Part shown: positions 23,532 through 35,930 of the stretch, piece by piece
How the letters are laid out: each line of letters starts with the position of its first letter
Numbering within the stretch: position 1 is the first letter of the stretch
DNA from: Azolla caroliniana
Lineage: Eukaryota > Polypodiophyta
DNA: 64,000 bases
Reading direction: 5' to 3'
Assembly (NCBI GenBank): GCA_043228905.1
Contig: JBHGNT010000005.1
Location: forward strand, 7,130,001-7,194,000
Notes under the pieces: model-generated
The model's input: only the letters and a program-made list of their open reading frames with translations
What the model was told of the DNA's origin: nothing
Databases searched by the model: none
Program-made: the position numbers and the translations under genes

Positions 23532-26500
23532 ATGGAATCGGTGGCTCTGCAGCGATGGCGCCTCAGCCATAGCCATGGCGTTTCTTCTCACCTTCTTCGC
23601 AGCGCCTTCTGGAGCTCGTCCCCTTCTTCCTTCCTTCTAACTCACAGAAGAAACGATCCCCCTCACAAACCTCCCTGCCTCCATCGCACACGAACCTCCG
23701 TCTCCGTCTCCGTGGAGGCAAGCTTGCGTGGGAGCATCCTTCCCTCATCGATTGAAACTGCGAGGTTACTCATCAATTCCTACCACTCTCTCTACCTGAA
23801 TGTTTCTGTCTTATCTGCCTCTCTTTCCTCATATCGTAACCATACGGTCTCATTTCTTTCATTGTCTTTATAAACGAGAGACCGTTGTTATTCGGTCGTA
23901 TCCGCTTGCTGTTTCTCTGCACTAATCCTTTTCAGTCCTTTAGAGATGTTTACTACATCATTATTTATTTGTCTGTTCAAAAGCTTTCACTTTTAGTTCC
24001 TTAGTTTTGTTTTAGCGAGCAAATATTTATTTTGTCAGAACGAATGTAGCCTTAGAAATTCTTCATGTGATAGAGCACATATCACTGTAGTTAAAGAAAA
24101 TGAGCTAAATAAAATGATTAAACTACTTGAACTCTGACAATTAATAAGGTTGGAGTACTAGATAGGTTAAGGATTGGAAAAAGTCAACCTTTTAATGTAA
24201 AAGTACGAATACATCAGTCTCTATAGTTCATGTAGTTCAATCAGTTGGTACACTAGTAGCTAGACTTAAAAGGTTGGCTGAGTCTTGTATTTTAGTGTAT
24301 CCACTAATGTAACCGAATGGACATATTAGTAGTTGAACAGTGTGTAGTATAGTTTCACCATTTCCCATTGCACTCCATTTCGTTTGAGCAAATTAGTAGG
24401 TAAGCTTCATGTTGCTTAGGTTAATTGTTCAATTTCTTTTATTGTTCTTACCTTGACAGCTTTCTTATTTGAGTCTACCTACTAATGTAACCAAATGGGC
24501 ACATTTGTAGTTAGACCTCATGCATTTTAGTTTAATCGTATTCCAACACATTAGCTTGGAGACTTGGTGTAGTTTAGTTTTTAATTATGCCATTCCTTAT
24601 TTACTCTATTACTATCTAGATTAATAAGTTAACTTTTGGTAAAGCCTTCTTTATGACATTATGATGTTATTATATGCCTACATCAGTGGGTAGTATACTG
24701 TATGAGAAAATCTGCTCTTCATTTGTTTTTTTGCCAATTTCCAAATCCCCTTATTCTATGTGGATTTAACATTTTTCAGTGCATTCAGCCCAACGGTCAT
24801 GTTTCCATCCCAACAGTCATCCACACTTTCATGTCGAACTGGTGAAAGATGGGTAATCTTAAGACTTAATGTCATTGATTTGATAAGGATAGGTGGTATA
24901 CTTTATAGCTCAGCTATAATTTCATCATCTGTGAATAATCACAAGCAATTTAGAGTTCTTATGTACGTGTCATACAATATATATATATATATATATATGG
25001 AGTGAAATGGAGACTCAATATTTTCTCTTGGGAGGAACAATTTAATGGAGTCGTCCCTCTCAATCTCTGATACTCAAGTTCATCCTATATGACAATCCAT
25101 ATGAACATTGTATTTAATAGAAATGGATGGCATAAATGATAGTGCAGCTATGATTCCATCATTGGTGAATTATCATAAAAATTGCGTAACTCTTATGGAT
25201 TAAAAATTCAATTGTGTTGGTGTTTTAACGAGAGCCAATAACAGATAATCCTTAGCTATGCTATATAGCAATTCTTGATTTATTAGAAATTAATGAAATT
25301 AACAATTATAATGCTGGAGTTCTAACTCCCCAACACAACCAATCCCCTGAATCTTGAGAGAGGGAGCAGGAACTATATGAGTTTTGGATATTTTACCTTA
25401 TTTTATTAATCCATTTGTTTTCAATCATAGAGAATTTGATGTGATTTTTCATAATCGTTATTATCATTTTTGGACAGTCTTTTGTTAGTCTACGAAACAT
25501 TAGTTTCACAAGAAAAGAAATATTGATTCAATATTTCTTAGTAGGTATGCTTCGGTGGAGGGAAAAGACTCAGAAAGCCCCGTATCTGGAAAACCAAACA
25601 GCGCAGAGGTACAATCAGCAAAGGAGATAAGCTTCTTGATCTTGTGGGTCACAAACCTCGATACTTATATCTATACTTATTGATCAGCACATCTAAAATT
25701 AGTAAATCCAAATGAGATGGAAATTTTGTTATTAGTTCTTTTGCAATGGATCATCAATGGTTACTGGTTGAACAGATTCAATCAGTTTCGAATGTTAAGG
25801 AAGAGGTTTATGGAGCACTAGATTCATTCGTTGCATGGGAATTGGAATTTCCACTTATTGCAGTAAAGAAAGCTCTCCGTACCCTTGAGGTTCAGGAAAA
25901 CTGGATCCGGATTATACAGGTAGGCAGCCTTTTGGTTTTCATGCTCCTAAAACCCCAAAACATCTTAGTTTTTCATTGTTTCCGTAAATGGCCCAAAGTT
26001 ATTGTTATTCCCCAATGCCCATTGTCAACCTCTTCTTGAACAATGATATGTGCTATTTGACCAATTGTGTGGCCAATTCACCCCATTTTTCTCAAATTGA
26101 ATGTGCAACTTTGAAAAATTATATGGCCAATGCATCCCAGTTTTCTCTCTTTTGGGGGGATGACAAGGGGCATTTGGGGAGAGAAGGAGAAAATCAGTAG
26201 TATTTCTGGCTTTTCCATTCTTTATATTTGCTAAATGTTTTGTCCAATAACTGTTTTACTATTTGGTAGCATGCAGGTTTGTAAGTGGATGCTTGGAAAA
26301 GGGCAAGGAAGAACATTGAATACTTACTTTGTCTTGTTAAAGGCGTTCTCTGAGGATGGGAGAATTGATGAAGCTAAAGAGCTTTATAATAAAATATTTA
26401 TGAAGAATATGAGGCACACTCCTTTGAGGTTTTTCCTGCAGATTCTGAAGATGTACAAACGTTATGAAATGAATGAAGAAATCATTGATGTACGCCATCT

Positions 26501-29500
26501 TTTTTCTTCGATGTTCTTTCAAGTACAATAAATAGATGCAGATACCATTTTTTATCCTCTTCTTATTGGAACTGTGAGATTTTAAATCCATGTAGATGTC
26601 CTTTTTGCTGCAATGATTATGGTGTTATTTGTGTGAAATACATATGTTACTCCTTTATGTTTCATTCAGTATGCGGATGATGTAGAAGAGAAATGAATTG
26701 TGGAGTAACAAACATCTTATTTCTTGCGTCTTTTGTCTAGGTCTTTGCAGATTTGGAGGAACTCGAATTGAAACTTGACACAGAAATGGTCAACATAGTT
26801 GCAGAGACTTATGAGAAACTTGGAATGAGTGACAAGGCAGAGAGAGTGCGATTGAAATATCCTGCTTCAGCATATCGTTGGCGCTCAATTGATGGAAGGA
26901 CTAAGAGAATTCCCATCCGTCAACCTTTTATAGTCAGTAAATTTAATCCATCTACTCAAGGTAATGTTGTTAACTTTATTAATCATTATTTTTATTCTGT
27001 ATGTGCATTTATGTATGTATTTCACATATGCATATGTTATGTATACACACAAATTTTGTATATATGTACATGTGAGTGTGGAGAAGAATTTAATTGCGCA
27101 TCATGTGACGCCAATTGGAATATATACTCTTCTAATTCTTAAAACATTTCATGGAGCTAATGAAACAAATAGTGAATTGTAAGCATGTGAGCTTGCTTGA
27201 GAGGTTATGCCTTAATGGACTCTGCAAAAAGCACATGGGTCCTTCCCAGTTTGAAAAACTAACATGATGGTTCAAAAAGGAAACCTTACAAACAAATAGA
27301 AAAATAGGTTGATGTAATTTGATAGTGGGAAAGAGGGCTTGCCATGCATTGAGAGTATATGCAATGGTAACAAACTACATGTTTTGTCTCTTAAGAAATA
27401 CCTATTTGAGCTTCAATGTTTTCCCATGGGGTTGAAGTATAAAAAGTTTCCTAGAATCATGTGGGAAAAAAGTAAAAGGATTCAAAAGACACATAAAAAC
27501 AAAAACTTTGGGTTATTGGATGGATGCAAGATATCAAGAAATGGTTTGGAAAATGGGATGCAATACATGCATGATATGCTAATCGATTCCACCATGAATG
27601 AGGTTTTTTCCAAACACCAATGTATCATGGCTGGAGAAAGATATGAGCCATGGTCACACATAATATTACATATGATGCACCAAACGACAAAATGTCTTCT
27701 CCAAATTAGGAATCTGCTCTAATTAATACTTGCTAGAGTTCATCCCTTTATCTACTATTGGCACCATTGCTTCCATATGAAATAGCTCAAACTCTCTTGG
27801 ATGTGAAATGGAACATTTTGGCACAAGTGAGGAAACTTGTAGGCTATGCATATTTTGCTCTGAACTCATCAACTATCACATTTTGAAAGCCTTTGGTCAC
27901 GTTTGGGACATTATCAATGCAGTTCACTCGCTATTAGGAATCGGCAACGGTTTGGTTTCGGCTCAACCTGTTCGGCCTTGTCCAAACCAAACTGGTTAAG
28001 CCTTAACCAGTTTGGGAGTTTCCAAACTTGAGCCAAACTGGTTCCTAAACTGGTTTAGCCAACCCGATTAAGCCTTAACCGGTTTGGCCCAAATCGGTTC
28101 GGTTCAGCTTGAGCCATTCCAAACCGAGCTCAAACCAGTTAAGGAAGCTCAAGCCCAAACTGAACTGAAACGCCAAACCTTTTAAAAACGGTTTAACAGT
28201 TTGATGCAGGCTTGAGCCAAGCCGTTGCCGATTCCTACTCGCTATGCACATTCCTCTCATGGTCAGGATGTGCACCCTCTATTGTAACATTCATTAATAA
28301 AATTCATGAACATTGAGAGTCATTATTCAATTACTCATATATTATGTGAAGATTTTTCACTTTCAGTCCCATGGGTCATATTTGACCTATGAGGATGATA
28401 ATAAAATTTATCTATCTCCCAACAATAATTCTTTTTCCTAATTCATTAGGATAATCACTAGGTCTCCCCAGGAACTATTTAGACAACCTGCCCTTGACGA
28501 AGTGTACACTACCAATGCCAGCATCTACAAATTAAGAGGATGACCATTGACACTGTACTAGCGTTGATCAATGAATTAAAGATATACGAAGATAATGCAT
28601 GACTGATGATGCAAGGTAGCTGAAGAATGGACAGCAAATTGAAACACTGACAGATGGTAAATGTGAGAATACATAGGGCAAGATAGTCCTTGCACCTGTT
28701 TGAAAACCAAACCTCTCAAAATCAAATAGTAAGAAGTTTAGCTTTTATCAACAAGAGTTACACAAGGGAAGCGACTCAGATCCTTGAGGCAAGAGGTCTC
28801 AAGGTCTAGTCTTCGCATCACATATTTAAGAAAACTTAAAGCAAACAACTAGAACATAGAATTTTTCACAAGGAAGACAATGAGACCAACAACACCCAAT
28901 TTGGATTTTCCTTCTATAGGCAACGGCACCTCTACTTCGTCAGCTTGTTGTAACTTGTCCAACCTCCTAACAAATGTGTGATGGCTCGCGTTTTTCCTCT
29001 TTCACTATAGAATGCAGCTCCTCTATTTCTAGGCTGATCATCCTATATAAATAATGCAAGTAGAGTTTTTCTAGAAAAACGCCGTCCACTCTTGTCGTTG
29101 CTTTTTTTAACTTCTCTTATCATTGTTTTTTTCTCTTCACTCTTGTGGTTGCTGTTTTCTTCATACCTGTTGTTTCTTTTTTATTTATACCTATAACTGC
29201 TTTTTCCTTTACACCTGTAGATGCTTTTTCTTCTATGCCTCTATTAGGTGTGCTTTATCTTCTCTAATAAGGTTTATCCTCAAATTACATGTAATTCCTT
29301 CTCCAAATTATAACTTTGGCCTAAGCCATTTCGTAACTCTCCTTGAACTTGATTCTTAAATTTCTTTCTGCCCCATTCTGCAATTTCTATGTCATTCAGT
29401 GGCATTCACTTCTTCATTTGGATGTTCTCCACTTTTGATCCAAAATCGCTGACACAATAAACAACTATTATGTGAGAGTAAAGAAAAATGGACTCCCCAT

Positions 29501-31111
29501 TAGGATCTTTGTCTTGAAAACTAGAACTGACATTATATTCTTTATGAGTTATTGGCTAAAGTGCAACATTACACGCTAAAAAGTCTTGTTTCCAATCTCT
29601 CTCTCTCTCTCTAAACCTAGTATTTCCATTGGTCCTCTTGGCAATGACTCAGATGTCATCATGATGATGCGTGCAACTGACAGTCAGCATAAAAGTGGAT
29701 GATGGAAACTCAAGAAACCACCACTACCTGACACACTCATTTACTCCAGTTATGGTTTCCTGCTCATAATTTTGGAAGGCTGTTTTGACTATTTTGCTTT
29801 ATTTGCATGTAAAAAGTCATCATAGCAACATTGACATTCTTCTTTATGTGTACTTTTAAGGCAAATATAGATACCTCCTGGTCATTCCGTTGTCATTTTT
29901 TTGTTTTAGATGGAGGTTTCCTACCATACATAAAATGTATCACAAAAACATGATGGTGACATTGAGAATCTTTGACTAAGTGTGGGAGCCTGAGCGGTGC
30001 CTGTGAATTTGGATGTCAATGGAATACGAGCTATGAATTCTTCCATTAGCTGTTATCTACTTATATGCTTTTACAAAAGCATATCATCATATTCTAAAGT
30101 GTTCTTATGTATGTTGGATTAGGGGGTAGTTGCGCACTTGCCATAGAGTATAAATCAGAGAATATAAGTTCATAAATCCATTAGCTATTACCAGTTACAA
30201 ATTTACATTTCCTAGATTCTCGGGTGATTCAAGGCTTGCCAGATGCTCTTTCTTATGTTCATCCATATTATCAAAATACAGATAGGCATGGCCCAATACT
30301 TAGAACTAGAAGACTTCAAAGTTGAGGTGCCCATCTTCCAAAATTTCCATATAAATTTCAAAGGTTTATATATTGCTGAAGTTATCATATGGTGAATAAT
30401 GAGGAGTCTGTAATTAGCACTCAGAGCAATCCAATATACTTTAATACAGACAAATATAACAGATCCTTCCAGAATCCATTTAATGATGTTGATAAACTAA
30501 GTACATTTACTAAAGAATTGCAAGGTGGAGCAGCACAAACTAAAAGCATAAACTGTACTAGCCTTATCATTGGAAAGTAACTTGCATTATTCTGTTAAAT
30601 GATGACATTTTAACCTTTCTCTTTATCCATTAGAATGGGATATACCAGTACAGATTGATCCATATAACAATGTATTCATTCCTCAAAGCATCTTATATAT
30701 ACCAAATTGCACATTAAGGGAAATTATTGTTAAATGTTCTGAGACACATTAGACGTTGTGTGACCTTGATAGCATTGTATAAATTTTTTAGTGGTAGGTG
30801 GCATTTTATTTCAAAATTTGTCTGTAATACTCCTGCAATACTATATTATTCCTTTAATGATATTCTTTTGTATTTCAGGGCCTCTACAGCATGAAGAGCC
30901 TCATTATGAGCATGCCATTGTTGATAATGCTGAAGATGGTTTAGAGGTTGAGGATGATGATGATGACTTTGATGAGGAGGGATATGAAAGCTTCGAAGAT
31001 GAGAAATCAAATGATCATGGAGGTTTTGATGATCTAGAGTTTCATGTGTACGATCAGAAATCGACTTTAAAGGCCTTGTCAGGAAATAGAACTCCGTCCC
31101 AAATACAATGA
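23532..31111 (+). CDS. EMB1417-like PPR protein (At4g21190 type), organelle-targeted
   Basis: Seven exons, 23532-23764, 24780-24852, 25545-25643, 25776-25919, 26277-26489, 26741-26960 and 30879-31111, give 404 aa in continuous phase. Seen: a Ser/Arg-rich start resembling a plastid or mitochondrial transit peptide, the [16 protein letters not shown] block (about residues 113-128), [20 protein letters not shown] (exon 4), then PPR-like helical pairs in exons 5 and 6. These blocks match the family of Arabidopsis At4g21190 (EMB1417), whose loss is embryo-lethal; its molecular role is not settled. The small exon 24780-24852 was placed because it alone restores phase between exon 1 and the conserved WKTK block. 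The last exon lies after a 3.9-kb intron and encodes an acidic tail ([13 protein letters not shown]). I do not recall such a tail in the Arabidopsis protein. Start: first ATG giving the targeting-like N-terminus; the upstream region has an AAG repeat. Confidence 0.88.
27800..28300 (+). pseudogene. LINE zf-RVT-like relic split by a hAT-type MITE (EMB1417-like intron 6)
   Basis: At 27826-27920 the + strand reads [12 protein letters not shown] followed by NYHIL and HVWDII. This is the Cys-pair, His and aromatic-Trp pattern of the zinc-binding region after plant LINE reverse transcriptases. It is then interrupted by the 27935-28237 element. Heavily decayed; extent uncertain. Confidence 0.4.
27935..28237. 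mobile_element. hAT-type MITE, family CAACGG, copy 1 (303 bp)
   Basis: Terminal inverted repeats TAGGAATCGGCAACGG and its complement CCGTTGCCGATTCCTA are perfect over 16 bp. The flanking 8-bp duplication is CTCGCTAT at 27927-27934 and 28238-28245. The interior is rich in AACCGGTTT, GGTTCGGTT and GCTTGAGCC words that pair with one another, so the whole element is partly self-complementary. No coding capacity. Related copies lie at 46582 and 61114. Confidence 0.85.
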
Positions 31112-32925
31112 GCATTTCAAAATTCGGAATGATGGGTTGAAGTTGTAACTTTTATGGTTGATAGATTCTTCGAATGCATGGAATTTATCAATACTAGAAA
31201 GAAATGATATAGTCATATTCATGGAATTTACATTAGTGAAAAAAAAATGTACAGTAATAGTTTTGGGCGATTAGATATAGATCTCAGAATCTGTCTTCAC
31301 TGTATTATTGGCAGACACTGGCAATCAAATTTCATTTTGCTTATTTTTCAAGTGATTTGTTTTGTAGAGATTGTTGAGATTCCTTCACCAGTTATTTGTC
31401 TTTACTGATGTTTCATCTATTTGTTCCTATCCTTAAATAAACAAACCCTAGCTGATGTCATGTCATGTGTTATAGAGTTGATTTTGGGATTGAATTAATG
31501 GTGTGCACAATTTTCATACATCTGAAATTCAAAACTTCAGCAAAGTAAGCATCTTGAGTCCACACAAACATTTTTTGGGATGTTTTCAGTCTCTTAAGTG
31601 GTGTGTAACCCTGCTTTTCCGATTGTGCTTTATTTTCATCCTTGATGTTTCTTTTTTTAGCTTCTTAATTGTGCTGATAATATTAAATTTTTATTATTTC
31701 AATAGATTTACACTGTGATCATCCATGTTTATGCACTTCACTCATGTGATCTCAATAAGCTTTTGTCTTTTGACACACCATTAGACTTGAAAATGTTATT
31801 TAAACAAAACCCTGTATGTGTTTATTCCTTCTCTAGTCAAAGCAATCATTTTCAAGGCGTTGCTAATTAGGCTTCATATGCTATCTTTAGTAAGAAAGAG
31901 AAACATGAGTTGAAGTATGTTAGGTCAATGGCAACACAAATTTGTGGCTTGTCTAACCATTATCTTTTCTAACATGGAAAGGTTAAATAGACCTTGTAAG
32001 GTTTTAGAAGGTGGAGTTGCCAACAAGATTAAATTCTTGTCCCTTACTTTGGATATGCTCTTGACTGTGCGTCTTTTTCATGAAAAACTTTCAACATGGT
32101 CTTGAGATATCTTAGAGTTAAAATGGCATAGAGAGGATAAGCTACAAAATATTAACCATAACCTTTCCAATATTCACCAACACATCACCATTAAATTTTT
32201 TCAGGGACAAGGAGGGATGATGAACATGGACACACTTGCACCATTTAGACTCTCCTTCATTGAAGTAGAAACCAAACACCCTTCAACATTAGGCTTCAAA
32301 TTCACTCATCATGTAGAAGCAATTAAGAAGACAAGGGAACGTGAGTTGCCCTGCCTTGGCGCTATGGAGGGGATACCATTTACATTGAGACCATGGGCCA
32401 CACCTCCATCAAAACTTTTGAACCCCCCGATCCTTTTTGAGAGACTTAGATGGAAATTAAACTAGTCTCTCAACACATAGACATTTCCTTTATAGAACAT
32501 GCTACACCCCATAACGTTTTTTTTTGTACCATGCTCAAATTCTTTTATTTATGTTTTTTATTTTTTATTTTCGATGATTGGGTACACATACCCATTATTG
32601 TAATCAACTGTCTCATCAGCCAAGTTTGGTCTTAGAAGATGTTGATATATCTTTCTATCTTTCTTTCTTGAAATTGTCATGACCATTGTGTAGAATGTCC
32701 AAAAAGTCTAAATGGAAACCAAACTTCTTTTCCAAAAGTATTGTTGTATAATCCTAGCCACACAATGTCTTCTATACACACATCTCACTATCCTAAACCC
32801 ATAAATATACCACAACATATGAAATGTGACGAAACACAAATGAATGAAATATTATATTACCATGTAGTTTGTTATATATATGCCTGAAAAACATTTTTGA
32901 GTTATTGGTTAACTTGTTAACTTTG

Positions 32926-33214
32926 TGTTACGGGCATGACCATATAATATCCACGTGTATAGAATACTACGACAATTCTCACCACGGGATATTATATGGT
33001 CATGCCCGTAGGCCAAGTGTGAACATGGCTGGGGGCCTTGAGAATTACTATAAATAAGAGGCCTAGCTACCCTCATTTGGGTTGTCTCAATCCCGAGGAT
33101 TAAAAGTAATTCTCCCCTTCTTTAGACTCTTTGTTTAACCCTCACACTTATCCACGTGTATAGAATACTACGACAATTCTCACCACGGGATATTATATGG
33201 TCATGCCCGTAACA
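32926..33214 (+). mobile_element. 289-bp palindromic LTR-like element with 5-bp TSD
   Basis: The termini TGTTACGGGCATGACC and GGTCATGCCCGTAACA are inverted repeats, perfect over 27 bp, and are flanked by CTTTG at 32921-32925 and 33215-33219. A perfect 63-bp direct repeat (32948-33010 and 33149-33211) brings a second copy of the right arm next to the left arm, so the first 85 bp alone can form a hairpin. A TATAAATA box is at 33049. TG...CA ends, a 5-bp duplication and a TATA box argue for a solo LTR or TRIM-type LTR. The long terminal palindrome would also fit a MITE. Confidence 0.7.
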
Positions 33215-33219
33215 CTTTG

Positions 33220-33530
33220 TCCATACGTCTAGGATGATCATGCCAAAACTAAAAGTAGTCATAGGTTTTTGGAACATTACATGCAACAAGTGGCATGTAA
33301 ACTTGGGGTTGACACGACATACTATAACAACTAGAAACATGTACAATTATATATTTTATCCACCAAAACCATAGCCAATTGGGGAGTTGTAAACATGTTT
33401 CTTTGTGTGAATAAATTTGAGCATCTTAGTCGAATGATCCAATACAATACAAGAAGGATTACAACCTTTATAGATACATGGTAACCCTAGCATAAAATTG
33501 ATGGGTATGATTTCCATCTTTGCTTGGAAT
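33220..33530 (-). pseudogene. Ty3/gypsy integrase relic interrupted by the LTR-like element
   Basis: On the minus strand 33530-33400 reads MEIIPINFMLGLP...YKGCNPSCIVLDHSTKMLKF, matching the integrase-core pattern W-(D)-x-I-x-(M)-D-F-I-x-G-LP...VVDRLTK-x-HF with key acidic residues lost. Further on, VNPKFTCHLL resembles the SDRD-P-x-F-x-S-x-FW segment. The relic breaks at the 33214 boundary of the inserted element. Confidence 0.6.
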
Positions 33531-35712
33531 TTTCTAGTATTGTCAATAGTTAATTAACTTTACAACATTATACTTTAGTATTGGGACAGAATTTTGAATA
33601 TCTTCATGCAAGTACCGAGCATTAAAAAGTCATTATGACTAAATTAAATGCTTGATGCAGCTGATGCTTAACTAGTTACCCTATTCATGTCACTCCATGA
33701 CATTCATTAATAATAGTAACATTAACTTGGTTTCACGAAAAACATATATGTAATACAACCTTTGTGGTGGAGATACTCATCATCCAAGACCTTTGTTTTC
33801 CAAGGATATTGTGAATAATGTGTGTGGTATGCATTCATAGCAAGGAAATCCATTATTTTACGATATTGAACATTGTCTATATAAACTGCAAAATTGATTG
33901 CTCTTTGGACTTATATTTGGTTTCCATGATACATGATACATGAACCACATGGATCTTGTTCAATGCATCAACACATACGTCTCCCTTTATGGTAACGTAT
34001 GTGAAGATAATCAAGTCATTGAGTTTTTAATTCCTTCCCATTGGACATTATATCATAGAGAAGGATTAAAAGAAGCCCCTTCATAGTGCAAGAGGAGAGA
34101 GAGAGAGAAGAGAACAATATCAAGGAAAAATAGATTTCATATACCTTTGTAGGGGAGCAACCTCTCAAAATATTGATGTCCATTGAAGAGAATTTCATTT
34201 TACAAGCTTCACTCAAATATATGCTCTTAAACTTCATAGTTATACCCCTTCATGATTGGTTAAGGTTTCCAAGGGTCACACCATATTATATGAAAATTAA
34301 AGAACAAACATCTTGAGATATGAAACATGAGCCCCTTAGGCCCACAATAGGTTCAAAGTGTATGTCTTATCTCACTAGAACCAATCGATATGACTATCTC
34401 AAAACCAATATGTGGATTCAATAGTCTCTTTGTCGCAATCCTACCAAGTCTCTTAAACAAAGTCAACATGTGGGTACAAGATGTTCTATAGTTGTACATT
34501 ATATTTCACTTGAATTGCTTGGAAAACCGTGGACTCATTTTGAGAAACGAGCATCATTAACAACACAATGACATGTGAATAATAGAGTCTTGTACCGATC
34601 ATATTTGTCAATAGATAGAATGTAGCCATAAACATGTCTTATTACATACATATACATAGGTATACTTTCTTGAAGTCAATTGAGCTAAGTATAAGGTCCT
34701 TAATATGCATAGATAGGCCCATTGATGTATATGGTTATGCATACATTCATAAGAATATGGGCACAAAGTGGGAATGGCAGATAATAAAGGGGTATAATAG
34801 AAAGCTCTTTTTGGCCTCCAAAAACGTCTCTACCCATAAAAAGGTCCTAGTCCATGGATTGATATTTTTCCATGTAGGGAAGGGAAAATGATATCATGTT
34901 TCATCAAAAGGTTTCATATGCACTTGAAACATCTCAATTTGACAAACTATAGGCCCATTAAGGTATACTCAAGTGTATACTTGTTACAATATGGGCATTG
35001 TACATGTATTTGGTAGTGCACATATGGGGCTTGAACGACATAATTGAGTTGACTACGTTGTTGTCCATCTCTCAAGGCATTTGTGCAACCTCAGGACAAT
35101 TGCAAACCGGCGATTGAACATATGTTGAATTTCTAGTATAATCCATCACAATCGCATATGAATGATCCAAAGGGTTCGAAATACATATCACAAGTCTATC
35201 ATTGTCATAAAACATACATATATTTACGAGATATATGGAAAGGAATATAATCTAAAATTACATAACATGCTCATTTGGTAAAGAGCTTGACGGACTCGCC
35301 CGCCAAGAAGCTCATTTCATTAAAAAATAAAAAATAAAAACTTGTAACATATGTGAAAGCAAAGGAGCCGATTTTCAAAGATGAAGCTCAATCACGCAAA
35401 GGTATTTAATTATAGGGCTTCAAACCTGAAGGCTTTTGAGGATCGGGGATACGAGTTTTAAGGCTTAATGCATGCTTGGAGGTGTAGGGTTTGCAATCCT
35501 GAAACGGGCCTCGCCTCGACAGCAAAGCCTTTCGTTCCAAAACCTACAGAAGAAGGAAGACTCGTAGCGATGCGGGTTAGGGGCACCAGTGAAATTTAGG
35601 AAAAGTTAGGCTTGAAATTGAAATGAATAGATATGTACATAGATAATAGGCTAATAGAGTGATGAGTAGAACACATTAGAATTAGAAGAAAGAGTTCAGT
35701 AACAAAGGGGGG

Positions 35713-35899
35713 ATGGAAGGATTGCATGAAGAAGAAGAAGAAGAAGAAGAAGGCCAAGGAACAGGGGCGCATGGACCCAATGATGGAAACCATGAATCGA
35801 GCCAAGACAATGCCAACAGAGAGGAGAAAGCAAGTAGAGATGCAGATGCAGGAACACAGGTAAGAACAAGGGGGAACACTAATGAAGAAGAAGAAGAAG

Positions 35900-35930
<31 letters not shown>

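Larger units (their letters stand above)
31112..35712. other. Gene-free interval with Ty3-type integrase relic
   Basis: No conserved gene is seen. 31112-31400 is the 3' flank of the EMB1417-like gene. 31400-32900 is AT-rich; short + strand frames look like decayed element sequence but match nothing I can name. 32926-33214 is an LTR-like element inside an integrase relic. 33600-35700 shows no recognisable coding sequence; the last few hundred bases should contain the TFIIIC-subunit promoter and leader. Confidence 0.55.

Noticed and set aside
23251-23640. 129-codon ORF overlapping the EMB1417-like first exon
   Set aside because: It runs through the AAG microsatellite in the leader and ends in another frame; the 23532 frame links by splicing to conserved exons.
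25545-25643. Alternative frame [14 protein letters not shown] for EMB1417-like exon 3
   Set aside because: It would follow from splicing exon 1 directly to exon 3, but it runs to a different product. The other frame gives the conserved [16 protein letters not shown] block and fits the extra exon at 24780.
27339-27722. 127-codon ORF in the EMB1417-like intron 6
   Set aside because: No recognisable domain, no splice link to the host exons, and surrounded by LINE and hAT debris; probably decayed element sequence.
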